From contig CAVSPC010000014.1 in assembly GCA_963729795.1 (NCBI GenBank), positions 1 through 64,000 of the forward strand: 64,000 nt of DNA, in the 5' to 3' direction. This DNA is from CAWBBA01 sp963729795 (GTDB lineage Bacteria; Desulfobacterota; Desulfomonilia; Desulfomonilales; Desulfomonilaceae). Under the pieces are notes generated by a model. It searched no databases. It was not told the origin of the DNA and saw only the letters and a program-made list of their open reading frames with translations. Position 1 is the stretch's first letter. Every line of letters begins with the position of its first letter. Below are positions 43,182-52,273 of this stretch, in pieces. A program made the position numbers and the translations under genes.

Positions 43182-44306
43182 ATGGATTTTACGCTTCCCG
43201 ATCATATTCTTAAAATCAAGCTGGAAACGCGAGACTGGGTTGAAAATGTTTTGAATCCATTGTCCGCTCCATTGGAGGAGGAAGAGCGAATCCCCGAGGA
43301 ACTCGTGGATGAACTAAAGAAAGGCCGCTTTTTCGGGCTGACCATTCCGAAAGAGTATGGGGGCCAAGGCTGGAGCGCCACCGAATGGTTCACTGTTCTC
43401 GAAGAGATGGCCAAGGCTTATGCGACTGTGCGCCTTATAGCTCACTGTATGAACGGGCTTTTCTGGAGGCCTTTGCTTTACTTTGGCACCGAAGAACAAA
43501 AGAATAAGTATTTGCCCAAACTGGCTACCGGTGAAATTTGGGCCGCGAATAGCCTTACAGAGCCAGAGGCAGGCACCGGAAAAGACATCAATTCAAAAGC
43601 AGCGAAGGACCGCGACCATTATGTTCTAAACGGACGCAAATGGCTCATCTCGCTCTTTCCGGGCTACACGAAGCTGATTTACGCCTTTGCCGCGACCGAA
43701 GAAGGGATTACGTCATTTCTCGTCGACATCCCCACCGAAGGGGTGACCCTCGCACCTATGAAGAAGATGATGGGATGCGTTGGCCCTCGGCACTACAATG
43801 TCGTCTACAAGGACTGCCGAGTTCCGGCCTCGAGCATTTTAGGTGAAAAAGGTAAGGGCCTGGACGTTGCATTTGGGATGCTTCATCTGAGCCGAGTGTC
43901 CATTGCCTTTTGCTGCGTAGGTCTGGCCCAAAAGATGCTCGATCTTTCGATAGGTTACGCGAAGCAGAGGAGTACGTTCGGTAAACTCCTTGTCCAGCGA
44001 CAAGCCATTCAGAATAATATCGCGCAAATGGGAACTGAAATTCAGGCCGCGCGGCTGCTTGCCTACGAAGCTGCGTGGAAATTCGACCAAGGACAGGACA
44101 TGGTGACTGCCGCTGCCATGGCGAAATTGTTTGCCGAACAGGTGGTAATCCGCGTGTCGGAAATGGCCCTGAGAATGCACGGTGGTATCGGATACACGAA
44201 AGCCTACCCGCTGGAACGGCATTTCCGAGACGTCCGATCTTTTCACTTTGAGGAGGGTACCGAGGAAATTCAGAAGCTTCTGATAGCAAGACAGCTACTT
44301 CGATGA
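43182..44306 (+). CDS. Acyl-CoA dehydrogenase of the sigma-54 cluster
   Basis: A 374-residue acyl-CoA dehydrogenase. The start at 43182 (MDFTLPDHILK) has AAAGGAG upstream. Motifs: ANSLTEPEAGTGKDINSKA (in place of the usual TEPxAGSD), RSTFGKLLVQRQAIQNNIA, MHGGIGYTKAYPLERHFRDVRSFHFEEGTEEIQKLLIARQLL. The active-site region reads FEEGTEE where YEGTxEI is common, so the base may lie at this glutamate. It is distantly related to the copy at 14204-15349 and belongs to the CoA-ligase/SDR set, probably oxidising a cyclic or branched acyl-CoA. Confidence 0.9.
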   Translation: MDFTLPDHILKIKLETRDWVENVLNPLSAPLEEEERIPEELVDELKKGRFFGLTIPKEYGGQGWSATEWFTVLEEMAKAYATVRLIAHCMNGLFWRPLLYFGTEEQKNKYLPKLATGEIWAANSLTEPEAGTGKDINSKAAKDRDHYVLNGRKWLISLFPGYTKLIYAFAATEEGITSFLVDIPTEGVTLAPMKKMMGCVGPRHYNVVYKDCRVPASSILGEKGKGLDVAFGMLHLSRVSIAFCCVGLAQKMLDLSIGYAKQRSTFGKLLVQRQAIQNNIAQMGTEIQAARLLAYEAAWKFDQGQDMVTAAAMAKLFAEQVVIRVSEMALRMHGGIGYTKAYPLERHFRDVRSFHFEEGTEEIQKLLIARQLLR

Positions 44307-44776
44307 TGGCAACAGGTGTGCAGTTTCGGCCGCTTTTAGCCAAAGCTTTCAAGCACCCTTTCCCCATCCGGGGAAGGTTTATGGCTTTGCCCACCGAGGT
44401 GGGATGTACTCCTTTCGGTCTGAGAAATTCTTGCCCTTTTAGGGCCTTGGACGGAATAAGATAAACAATCCGTTTGGAAACGAGCAGCACCGGGGCGACC
44501 GGAGCTAAGGAAACCGGTGCATGTGACCTAACTGTTTTCTCAACATGGTCAAACCAGGTGCGCATGCCTGTCATTCTCTTCGACCTTTCAAAAGCCAGTC
44601 GCAAGGCCTGCGCTATATCGCGCGATTACGACCACGCGAGATGGTCAGTTCCATTCCACAATTCTCCAAACAGGGGGGCTCGCGATATACGGTTGCCTCC
44701 CGAGAATGATTCCCACGGAACGAGATCCGGATGATCGCCAAAGATGGCCCAATCAACCAAACGGAAAGGAGAAGTC
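44307..44776. other. 470-base gap before the second ABC importer, no gene
   Basis: No supported gene; frames on both strands lack protein character. There are short inverted pieces (cctttccccatccggggaagg near 44350). This gap probably holds a secondary promoter for the transporter genes but I see no convincing boxes. Confidence 0.35.
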
Positions 44777-46066
44777 ATGAGGCCGAAAGACACTGGACGG
44801 AAAGAGGTAGGCAGACGGGATTTCCTCAAAACGGTTATGGCAGCAGGCGTTACCGCCGCAGGGATGCAGTTGTTGCCACAGATCTCGTTCGCAGCATCCA
44901 GGGGGTATATCCTGATCGGCCATCCGACCCCCGCCACCGGTCCAATTGCTGCCTTCGGAGAAACTTCCAAATGGGCTGACAAGCTGGCAGTCCAAGAGAT
45001 CAACAAAGACGGTGGCATATTTATCAAGGAGTTGGGCAAGAAGCTACCGATCAAAGTCAAATCCGCTGACACTGAGAGCAATCCCACAAAGGCGGCAGAG
45101 GTTGCTTCCAAACTGATCCTGGAGGACAAGGTAGACCTTATGGTCGTCTTGCACACTCCTGATACGGTCAATCCAGTGGGCGCGATGTGCGAAAGGTATC
45201 AGGTCCCCTGTATCTCTTCGGTGGCCCCAATTGAACCGTGGTTGACTGGCGGCCCCTATAAGTGGACGTTCAACTACTTCTGGAAATTGGGCGACATCAT
45301 CACTGTCTACACCGGAATATGGAATGAATTCGCGGACAAGACCAACAAGGTCGTAGGCGGCTTTTGGCCCAATGATCCCGACGGCACTGTGTGGGCCAAA
45401 GAGTTTACAAAAAAGCTCAAAACCATGGGATACAAGGTCGTGGACGTGGGAAGATTTCCTTATGGAATGCAGGATTTTAGCAGTTTCATCAGCACCTGGC
45501 AAAAGGAAAACGTTCAAATACTGACTGGGGTACCCATTCCGCCCGACTGGGCTACAGCTTGGCGCCAATGCCACCAGAAACAGTTTATTCCCAAGATTGC
45601 CACGATCGGTAAAGCCGTTCTGTTCCCTGCCGCGGTGGACGCCATCGGTGGAAATCTCGCCGAAGGCCTCTCTTCAGAAGTCTGGTGGACGCCATGGCAT
45701 CCCTTCAAGTCATCCTTGACTGGAGCTACCTGCAAGCAGCTTGCGGAGCGATGGACGAAAGAAACTTCCAGACAGTGGACTCAACCGCTAGGTTTTGATT
45801 ATGCAGCCTTTGAGATCGCCGCCGATGTGTTGAAAAGGGCCGGCTCTTTGAACAAGGAGAAGATCCGTGATGCGTTGGTCAAAACCAACTTGGACACAGT
45901 AGTAGGCCACATTAAGTTCAACGAGAAAAATTATGCTCTGACCCCGTTGGTGGGCGGTCAATGGGTAAAAGGGAAGAAATGGCCATGGGATCTGCGGATC
46001 GTGTACAATAAGGAGCATACCAATATCCCAATCACGGGAAAGATGGTGTTCCCTATCCCTAAATGA
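44777..46066 (+). CDS. ABC substrate-binding protein, LivK-like, Tat-exported
   Basis: A 429-residue periplasmic binding protein of the peripla_BP_6 type. The start at 44777 has AAAGGAG upstream and gives a twin-arginine signal: KEVGRRDFLKTVMAAGVTAAGMQLL...SFAAS. The mature part opens YILIGHPTPATGPIAAFGETSKWADKLAVQEIN and is about 30% longer in its middle than the paralogues at 3296 and 4883, to which it is only distantly related. First gene of the second importer (binding protein, LivG, LivF, LivH, LivM). Tat export suggests folding before transport, unusual for this family. Confidence 0.9.
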   Translation: MRPKDTGRKEVGRRDFLKTVMAAGVTAAGMQLLPQISFAASRGYILIGHPTPATGPIAAFGETSKWADKLAVQEINKDGGIFIKELGKKLPIKVKSADTESNPTKAAEVASKLILEDKVDLMVVLHTPDTVNPVGAMCERYQVPCISSVAPIEPWLTGGPYKWTFNYFWKLGDIITVYTGIWNEFADKTNKVVGGFWPNDPDGTVWAKEFTKKLKTMGYKVVDVGRFPYGMQDFSSFISTWQKENVQILTGVPIPPDWATAWRQCHQKQFIPKIATIGKAVLFPAAVDAIGGNLAEGLSSEVWWTPWHPFKSSLTGATCKQLAERWTKETSRQWTQPLGFDYAAFEIAADVLKRAGSLNKEKIRDALVKTNLDTVVGHIKFNEKNYALTPLVGGQWVKGKKWPWDLRIVYNKEHTNIPITGKMVFPIPK

Positions 46067-46175
46067 CAAACATCTGAGGCTCTGCCTGATTTTTCCAGGA
46101 AGAGCCTCAGAGAACCCGAAGAGTTGTCTTTCCGACCCACTTGGAGCATTTCAGACACATAACAGGGACGGACCT

Positions 46176-46901
46176 ATGGGCCACATTCTCACAGTTCACG
46201 ATCTTTATAAATCCTTCGGAAAAGTGGCCGCGGTAAACGATTTGAATTTCGAGGTAGATCGAGGGGAGATATTGGGTATCATTGGTCCCAATGGGGCCGG
46301 CAAGACTACCTTGTTTAATCTCATATCGGGCGAGTTCAAACCCGACCGAGGGAAAGTTGTGTTCGACGGCGAGGATGTGACCCATGCCCACATGTACAAG
46401 AGGTGCCGACAGGGCATAGCCAGGACCTATCAGATCCCTAGACCTTTTCTGAACTTGACCGTACTGGAAAACCTATTGGTGGGTGCGACTTACGGCGCAG
46501 GCATGAGCCGTCGGCAATCCAAAAAGACGTGCGACCTCATACTTGAAAAAACCGGTTTGGCCGCCAGAAGGGATTCTTTTGCCGGATCTTTACCTCTGTT
46601 GGATCGAAAGAGGTTGGAATTGGCTAAGGCCCTGTCCACAGCACCGACCCTCCTCTTGGTCGATGAGGTGGCGGGCGGACTCACTGAAACGGAGGTGGAA
46701 GACGTACTCGAGATCATTCATGCGGTGCGCAAGGACGGGGTCACCATTCTTTGGGTCGAACATATAGTCATGGCAATGCAGAAAGGCCCCGATCGACTGC
46801 TGGTAATGAATTTCGGTCATAACCTGTTTTGCGGCAAGCCCGACGAAGCCTTCAATTCGAAAGAAGTCCAGGACGTCTACCTGGGGACTGAGGAAGATTG
46901 A
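46176..46901 (+). CDS. livG: Branched-chain amino-acid-type ABC ATPase LivG (second system)
   Basis: A 241-residue ABC ATPase. Walker A IIGPNGAGKTTLFNLISG, Q-loop GIARTYQIPRPFLNLTVLEN, degenerate signature SLPLLDRKRLELAKAL as in LivG proteins, Walker B TLLLVDEVAGGLTETE and EHIVMAMQKGPDRL. Walker B is followed by EV where most LivG have EP. Its stop overlaps the livF start by one base (TGATG). It pairs with LivF (46901-47608). Confidence 0.93.
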   Translation: MGHILTVHDLYKSFGKVAAVNDLNFEVDRGEILGIIGPNGAGKTTLFNLISGEFKPDRGKVVFDGEDVTHAHMYKRCRQGIARTYQIPRPFLNLTVLENLLVGATYGAGMSRRQSKKTCDLILEKTGLAARRDSFAGSLPLLDRKRLELAKALSTAPTLLLVDEVAGGLTETEVEDVLEIIHAVRKDGVTILWVEHIVMAMQKGPDRLLVMNFGHNLFCGKPDEAFNSKEVQDVYLGTEED

Positions 46902-47608
46902 TGGCAATGCTGGAGATACGGAATTTGGATGTCTATCATGGGGAGTCCCGGGCCTTAACGGACATCGAGCTTGATGTCGATAAAGGCCGGATCGTTTCCG
47001 TATTGGGTGCCAACAGTGCCGGCAAGTCCACCCTCCTTATGACCGTCTGCGGACTCTTGAGGGCTAAGTCCGGAACCATCCGCTTTGATGGGAAGCGGAT
47101 CGAAGGTTTGGAGCCCTATGAGATAGTCGACCTGGGAGTCTCTCTAGTCCCGGAGGGCCGAAAAGTATTCGCGAGCCTGACAGTCCAAGAAAACCTGCTC
47201 ATTGGCTCTTTCACGCCCCGGGCACGTAAGAAAAGGGATGAAACTCTTGCGAGCGTGTTTGAGCTCTTCCCCATCCTCAAGATGAGGAGGCATCAGCAGG
47301 GCACTAACCTGAGTGGCGGAGAGCAGCAGATGCTGTCTATCGGCAGGGCTCTCATGTCGCGACCGAGTTTTCTCATCTTTGACGAGCTTTCTCTGGGACT
47401 GACTCCGTTGGTGGTCAAGGAACTGTACAAGGCTGTCAAAGCAATCAATCAGAGCGGCGTGACGGTAGTCCTTGTGGAACAGGACGTGAAACGAAGTCTT
47501 AAGGTAGCAGACTTTGTCTACATCCTCCAGGAAGGCGCAGTCGCTCTAAAAGGGAACCCTCGATTCCTGTCCGAGGAGATTGTGAAGAAGGCCTATTTCG
47601 GTCTTTGA
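46901..47608 (+). CDS. livF: Branched-chain amino-acid-type ABC ATPase LivF (second system)
   Basis: A 235-residue ATPase. Walker A LGANSAGKSTLLMTVCG, signature NLSGGEQQMLSIGRALM, Walker B FLIFDELSLGLTPLVVKELY and EQDVKRSLKVADFVYILQEG. The start ATG at 46901 overlaps the livG stop; an in-frame ATG is also at 46907. Here too Walker B has Glu-Leu in place of Glu-Pro. Normal length. Confidence 0.93.
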   Translation: MAMLEIRNLDVYHGESRALTDIELDVDKGRIVSVLGANSAGKSTLLMTVCGLLRAKSGTIRFDGKRIEGLEPYEIVDLGVSLVPEGRKVFASLTVQENLLIGSFTPRARKKRDETLASVFELFPILKMRRHQQGTNLSGGEQQMLSIGRALMSRPSFLIFDELSLGLTPLVVKELYKAVKAINQSGVTVVLVEQDVKRSLKVADFVYILQEGAVALKGNPRFLSEEIVKKAYFGL

Positions 47609-47684
47609 ACTCTGGAGCCCAGTCATTGGCCGACGTAGGAGTGGAAATCTCTCGCTGAGGCATTGAGAAAAGAGTAAAATCACG

Positions 47685-48548
47685 ATGTTGGAGTATCTGG
47701 ACACGATTATCAATGGCATCTTGTTGGGCGGATTGTATGCGATGGTGGGCATAGGGCTCTCCATGATCTTCGGAATCATGAGACAGGTGAATCTGGCCCA
47801 TGGCGAACTGATGATCCTTTCCAGCTATTTTAGCCTCCTGATTGTGCAGATATTGGGCATCAATCCCCTATTGACCGTCTTCGCGGTTCTCCCGGCTATG
47901 TTTTTCATCGGCTACGTGATACAGGCATTACTCTTCAACCGGGTGATGCACAGAGGCATGGAGCCCTTCCTCATGATCTCGTTCGGGCTCTCCATTATCA
48001 TACAAAATGCATTGCTGCTCCTCTTCACTCCGGATGCCCGATCATTGAAGAACGATCTGGTCGTCCGGAGTGTGGATGTGTTCGGCCATTTCCATCTACC
48101 GGTGATTTACCTCATCAATTTCGGTGTGGCCCTTTTGGTGCTGGTCTTGCTCCATCAGTTCATGAAAAGGACCTATCTCGGCTGGGCCATCAGGGCCGCG
48201 GCTGATGATCTTACCGCTACCAAGCTTATGGGCATTGATCCCCAACGGGTTTATGCCCTGACCATGGGCATAGCGGCTGTCACCGCTGCTGTTTCAGGAA
48301 TACTTGTCGGCGTGACTTTCACCTTTTACCCCCATTCGGGTACCCAGTACCTGATCACTGCTTTCGGTGTAGTCATCATCGGCGGCCTGGGAAGTCTACC
48401 GGGAACGTTTTTGGGCGGCATGATCCTCGGCGTCTCGCAATTGCTTGGCGGGCGCATCCTTGGTCCCGGATTTCAAGTATTGAGCGGTTACCTCATTCTG
48501 CTCGCTGTGTTGACCGTGAGGCCCCAAGGAATACTCGGAAGGAGGTAG
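47685..48548 (+). CDS. livH: Branched-chain amino-acid-type ABC permease LivH (second system)
   Basis: A 287-residue inner-membrane permease. GILLGGLYAMVGIGLSMIFGIMRQVNLAHGELMILSSYFS is the LivH opening; the coupling loop is GWAIRAAADDLTATKLMGIDPQRVYALTMG, and VVIIGGLGSLPGTFLGGMILGVSQLLGG lies near the end with RPQGILGRR as C-terminus. Followed by livM after 7 bases. Confidence 0.93.
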   Translation: MLEYLDTIINGILLGGLYAMVGIGLSMIFGIMRQVNLAHGELMILSSYFSLLIVQILGINPLLTVFAVLPAMFFIGYVIQALLFNRVMHRGMEPFLMISFGLSIIIQNALLLLFTPDARSLKNDLVVRSVDVFGHFHLPVIYLINFGVALLVLVLLHQFMKRTYLGWAIRAAADDLTATKLMGIDPQRVYALTMGIAAVTAAVSGILVGVTFTFYPHSGTQYLITAFGVVIIGGLGSLPGTFLGGMILGVSQLLGGRILGPGFQVLSGYLILLAVLTVRPQGILGRR

Positions 48549-48555
48549 CATCTCC

Positions 48556-49494
48556 ATGTCAGCAAACTGGATACGTGTGGCCGTGATCGTTCTTGCCGTG
48601 GCAGCTCTGCTGACGCTCCCGCTCTGGGCCACTCGCTACGTTGTGAACGTTTGGTTGCTCATCTGCATTTTCGTGGCGTTGGCATCCATGTGGAATCTTT
48701 TGGCAGGCTACTCGGGAATGGTCTCGCTCGGTCAGCAAATGTTTATCGGTTTGGGTGGATATACCCTGGCGGTATTGTCATTGTACTACGGGATTCCCGT
48801 CCCTCTGGCCGTTCTCCTCGGTGGGCTCACGTCCACAATCCTAGCGGTAGTCATATCCATTCCGGTTTTCAGGATGAAAGGGGTATATTTCGCCATAGGG
48901 ACTTGGGTCATTGCAGAGGCGTTAGGGATCAGCTTCAGTAACTGGAGTTACGTGAAATACGGAATGGGTTTGTTCATTCAACCTGCTTATAGAATCTCCA
49001 TGTCTGCCGTTTACTATAGCGCCGCTCTGCTCGGCATCGGATCTGTCGCTCTCGTCTATTTCTTGCTTCGTTCCAATTTAGGACTCGCCTTGATGGCCAT
49101 TCGGGACGACGATGTGGCATCCCAATCTATGGGCGTCAATATTTTCCGATGTAAGTTGATCTGCTTTCTCATCAGCGCATTTGTGACAGGGACCATAGCC
49201 GGAATATTGTATTTGAACGCTGTATTCATTCAACCGTTTGACGCTTTCGGAATTGGTTGGACCGTTAAGCTGTTGTTCATAGTAATCATCGGAGGCATCG
49301 GGACCGTGGAGGGGCCAATTGTAGGTGCGGTAATCTTTGTGCTCCTCCAGCAATACCTTTCGGAATATGTCGGATACAATCTCATCATCCTCGGCATAAT
49401 CACCATTACTGTGGTTCTTTTCGCTCCCAGTGGCGTCGTGGGTGCCGTCCAGGAGCGGTACCGTATTGAACTCTTTCCGATTCGCCGTCGATAA
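48556..49494 (+). CDS. livM: Branched-chain amino-acid-type ABC permease LivM (second system)
   Basis: A 312-residue permease. Diagnostic text: ASMWNLLAGYSGMVSLGQQMFIGLGGYTLAVL, MKGVYFAIGTWVIAEALG, LALMAIRDDDVASQSMGVNIFRCKLICFLISAF and VIIGGIGTVEGPIVGAVIFVLLQQYL. About nine hydrophobic helices. It ends 52 bases before the histidine-domain phosphotransferase gene, so import and that enzyme are probably in one transcript. Confidence 0.93.
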   Translation: MSANWIRVAVIVLAVAALLTLPLWATRYVVNVWLLICIFVALASMWNLLAGYSGMVSLGQQMFIGLGGYTLAVLSLYYGIPVPLAVLLGGLTSTILAVVISIPVFRMKGVYFAIGTWVIAEALGISFSNWSYVKYGMGLFIQPAYRISMSAVYYSAALLGIGSVALVYFLLRSNLGLALMAIRDDDVASQSMGVNIFRCKLICFLISAFVTGTIAGILYLNAVFIQPFDAFGIGWTVKLLFIVIIGGIGTVEGPIVGAVIFVLLQQYLSEYVGYNLIILGIITITVVLFAPSGVVGAVQERYRIELFPIRRR

Positions 49495-49546
49495 CCGCTG
49501 ACAAGAGTCACGCCTTTATCAATACACCTCGGAGGAGGGATCGAAA

Positions 49547-51253
49547 ATGATTGACAGAAGCATCTCGTCGATGAGAGCACTGAGACCCGACAGCAACTTT
49601 GACAAATCAATTTTCTGGTTTAGGGATGACCTCCATCAACCTTACACCATATCTCCCATGGGCATGACTACCATACAGGCGCATCATGCTTGGGGGTATC
49701 ATGTGGCCGCGGAGGTCACCAAACTCCCGCCCTCAAAGGGGGGGCATGTAAAAGTCTATAAAGGGAGGGTCTATATCGGATTTGCGCTGATTGGCGATGT
49801 GGCGGAAATTGCCAAACGAGAGCCGGAATTCACCAAGTTAATCGAATATTGTATGGACCATTGGGATGATTACTATCAAAAGTATATTAAAGAAGTCATC
49901 AGGAATTTGGACACACTTAACGGTGTCGATACCGATAAATTAATGCTGCCGCATCTGTTGGAGCACTTGAAACGCGCAGAAAGATTAAATAGACGAAATT
50001 GGGAAATACATTTTTGCCTCATGTATCCTGCGGACGCTGTCTATTTTTCCTTCGAGGACTATTGCAAAAAGTATGGCTTGGAAGAAAAAGATTTCGTGTC
50101 CATGCTCAGAGGGTTCGACAGCATCGCCACACAGACTGATGAGGAGATGTGGAACCTTGCCAAATTGGGAGAGGAGTGCGGCATTAAGGATCTTTTGTTC
50201 TCCACGGAATCGGAGCAGTTGCTGGATGAACTGAAGAAGCACTCCGAGGCCAGGCCCTGGCTGGACAAATTTCATCGTTTCCTCAACATCTACGGGAATC
50301 GAGTAGTGGCTGCTCACCTCGATGTCACTACTCCAACCTGGATGGAAGATCCCGCCCCTGTTCTGGACACTATAAAAAGTTATTACAAGCGGATGGAAGG
50401 CGGCTGGGATTTCTTTGAATCCAAGCAGAAAATTCGAGATGACAGAAGCAAAGTGATCGCGGACTTTGAGGCCCGCTTGAATGACGATGCGGAGAAGGAA
50501 AACTTCAGGCATTTGCTCAAAGCGGCCCAGGGGGTCTATGCCTTCCAGGAAGATCACGGTTTCTATATAGACCAGGGTTCGACCGCTGCGCTGCGAAATG
50601 CAATCATCGGTTGCGGAAAGAGGCTGTTCCGACGAAAGCTTATCGACCAGGTAGACGATGTTTGCTATCTTACCTACTCGGAACTCGTAGAGATTATGGA
50701 GGCTCTGGTCTACAACGAAGCGGTTGCCAAGTATCACTACGGAGCATTGGTGCCGAATCTCATCAAGGAGAGGAAGGAAGACGCTCGGATGGCCACGGAC
50801 TCGGATGCGCCTCTCACTTTTGGAAATGTTCCGGAGAAGATGACCGACCCAATTGGCATTAAAGTGTTTGGGATCATCGATGAGATATTGCATCCCAAGG
50901 GTGAACGTAACGTCGAAGAAAGGTTGGAAGGCTTCCCCGGCTCTCCGGGCATTGTCGAAGGCCCCGCGCGAGTCATAATGGATTACAAGGATTTTCAGAA
51001 GGTGGAGGCTGGAGAGATTCTGGTATGTCCCTACACGGGAACCGCCTGGACTCCGCTCTTTGTGAAAATCGCCGGCGTCGTCACTGACACTGGCGGTATG
51101 CTGACCCACGCTGCAATTGCGGCACGAGAGTATGATATACCCGCTGTCGTGGGTACCTGGAACGCGACCAGATCCATAAACGACGGCGACATCATAAAAA
51201 TTGACGGCAATGTGGGGATTGTCGAGGTAATAAAGAGGGCAACGGCACATTAG
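49547..51253 (+). CDS. PEP-synthase-like swivelling-histidine subunit (phenylphosphate synthase alpha-like)
   Basis: A 568-residue protein with the central part of PEP-synthase-like enzymes but no ATP-grasp and no PEP-binding barrel. The C-terminal mobile domain (about 480-560) reads GSPGIVEGPARVIMDYKD and TDTGGMLTHAAIAAREYDIPAVVG, with the phospho-accepting His521. The N-terminal 450 residues (SPMGMTTIQAHHAWGYHVAAEVTKL..., DQVDDVCYLTYSELVEIMEAL) form the acceptor-side domain. GGAGGG lies upstream of the ATG. The missing ATP-binding half is encoded at 35322-36296, at the other end of the cluster. This split matches phenylphosphate synthase; the acceptor here is unknown. Confidence 0.85.
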   Translation: MIDRSISSMRALRPDSNFDKSIFWFRDDLHQPYTISPMGMTTIQAHHAWGYHVAAEVTKLPPSKGGHVKVYKGRVYIGFALIGDVAEIAKREPEFTKLIEYCMDHWDDYYQKYIKEVIRNLDTLNGVDTDKLMLPHLLEHLKRAERLNRRNWEIHFCLMYPADAVYFSFEDYCKKYGLEEKDFVSMLRGFDSIATQTDEEMWNLAKLGEECGIKDLLFSTESEQLLDELKKHSEARPWLDKFHRFLNIYGNRVVAAHLDVTTPTWMEDPAPVLDTIKSYYKRMEGGWDFFESKQKIRDDRSKVIADFEARLNDDAEKENFRHLLKAAQGVYAFQEDHGFYIDQGSTAALRNAIIGCGKRLFRRKLIDQVDDVCYLTYSELVEIMEALVYNEAVAKYHYGALVPNLIKERKEDARMATDSDAPLTFGNVPEKMTDPIGIKVFGIIDEILHPKGERNVEERLEGFPGSPGIVEGPARVIMDYKDFQKVEAGEILVCPYTGTAWTPLFVKIAGVVTDTGGMLTHAAIAAREYDIPAVVGTWNATRSINDGDIIKIDGNVGIVEVIKRATAH

Positions 51254-51317
51254 GAGGCTATTGCCTAATCCCACCTCGGTGGCCCTTTTCCGGCGAACGG
51301 CAAACATTGAGGTACGC

Positions 51318-51884
51318 ATGCAATTATATGAATTTGAGGGGAAAAGGCCGTGGGTTGACCCGCAAGCGTTTGTTCACCCACAGGCCGTGCTTATTGGAGA
51401 CGTGATGATTGAAGCTGGGTGCTATGTTGGCGCAGGCGCTGTGCTCCGAGGTGATATCGGTTCCGTGAGAGTCGGAACTGGATCTAATGTGCAAGAAAAT
51501 TGCGTTGTTCATACATTTCCCGATAAAGCGACTACCATCCATCCGAATGCACATGTCGGACACGGGTGCATACTCCACGGGTGCGAGATCTGTTCCAACG
51601 TGCTCGTCGGCATGGGATCAATCGTTGGCGACGACGTCAAGATCAACTCCCATTGTATAATAGGCGCGGGGAGCTTCGTTGAATTCGGGACTGAAATCCC
51701 GCCTGAAAGCGTAGCAGTGGGTTCACCGGCAAGAGTGGTCAAGGCCGCGGGGCCCGAGCATCTCAAAAGAATTGCAGACGGGCTAGCAATTTATCAGGAG
51801 CTTACAAGACGCTACCTCAAGTCATTTAAGCCGGTCTCGTGTGCTCAAGACACGAAACAGAGTGGCGGCCAACATTTGAGGTAA
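51318..51884 (+). CDS. Gamma-carbonic-anhydrase-like hexapeptide protein (PaaY-like)
   Basis: A 188-residue left-handed beta-helix protein. Hexapeptide repeats are visible from VHPQAVLIGDVMIEAGCYVGAGAVLRGDIGSVRVGTGS to IIGAGSFVEFGTEIPPESVAVG. The three metal-binding His of gamma-carbonic anhydrases correspond to NCVVHTFPD and HVGHGCILHGC. The C-terminal helix is ARVVKAAGPEHLKRIADGLAIYQELTRRYLKSF. The start at 51318 has GAGGT upstream. PaaY, a thioesterase of aromatic acid catabolism, is of this type, which fits the end position in this cluster; carbonic anhydrase activity is the alternative. Confidence 0.85.
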   Translation: MQLYEFEGKRPWVDPQAFVHPQAVLIGDVMIEAGCYVGAGAVLRGDIGSVRVGTGSNVQENCVVHTFPDKATTIHPNAHVGHGCILHGCEICSNVLVGMGSIVGDDVKINSHCIIGAGSFVEFGTEIPPESVAVGSPARVVKAAGPEHLKRIADGLAIYQELTRRYLKSFKPVSCAQDTKQSGGQHLR

Positions 51885-52273
51885 CCGTTCACTCTGCAAT
51901 CAATCCGTTCCATGCGGGATCACCGTCCCGCGAAACGCGGGATGCGCCGAGAACGCAGAGAAAAATGATAGCTATTCAAGGTCATGTGCCACAAGCGAGT
52001 GCAGTCAATTCCGTAGGATGTGGTGAGCGAAGCGAACCGCATCGGTAGCGAAAGACTCAGCCGAGAGTTTCACGGACGATCGAGACGCGACAGATGCGGT
52101 TCATCCCGCGAGATGCGGAATTCACCACATCCTACAAAACTGTGCTCCATCGGATAGGCATGCACGCAAATAGAATTCTCCGCGATCTCTGCGTTCTCCG
52201 CGGTGGATTATTCCAAAACTTCAGTATCTTGCGCATGACAGCCAACATTTGAGAGAAAGAGGGTGAAACAACC
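51885..52273. other. Intergenic region with nested repeats, no gene
   Basis: Contains the inverted repeat 52013-52135 and text of the cgcagagaacgc/ctccgcggtg repeat family at about 51945-51965 and 52170-52206. No gene is supported. It separates the catabolic cluster from a stand-alone receiver gene. Confidence 0.45.
52013..52135. repeat. 123-bp nested inverted repeat (REP/MITE-like)
   Basis: Outer arms GTAGGATGTGGTGA (52013-52026) and TCACCACATCCTAC (52122-52135) are perfect; inner arms gaaccgcatc (52034-52043) and gatgcggttc (52093-52102) are also perfect. The text gagcgaagcgaaccgcatc is of a type I have seen dispersed in other bacterial genomes. Confidence 0.8.

Noticed and set aside
43756..44604. 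282-codon minus-strand open frame
   Set aside because: Opposite to the acyl-CoA dehydrogenase and its downstream gap; no recognisable protein text.
49985..51319. 444-codon open frame on the minus strand
   Set aside because: It is antisense to the histidine-domain subunit, which has clear family motifs; the minus frame shows no domain.
35322..51884. Standard phenol carboxylation (phenylphosphate carboxylase) cluster
   Set aside because: No UbiD-like carboxylase subunits and no CBS-domain third synthase subunit are found in the window, so only the phosphotransferase resemblance is claimed.
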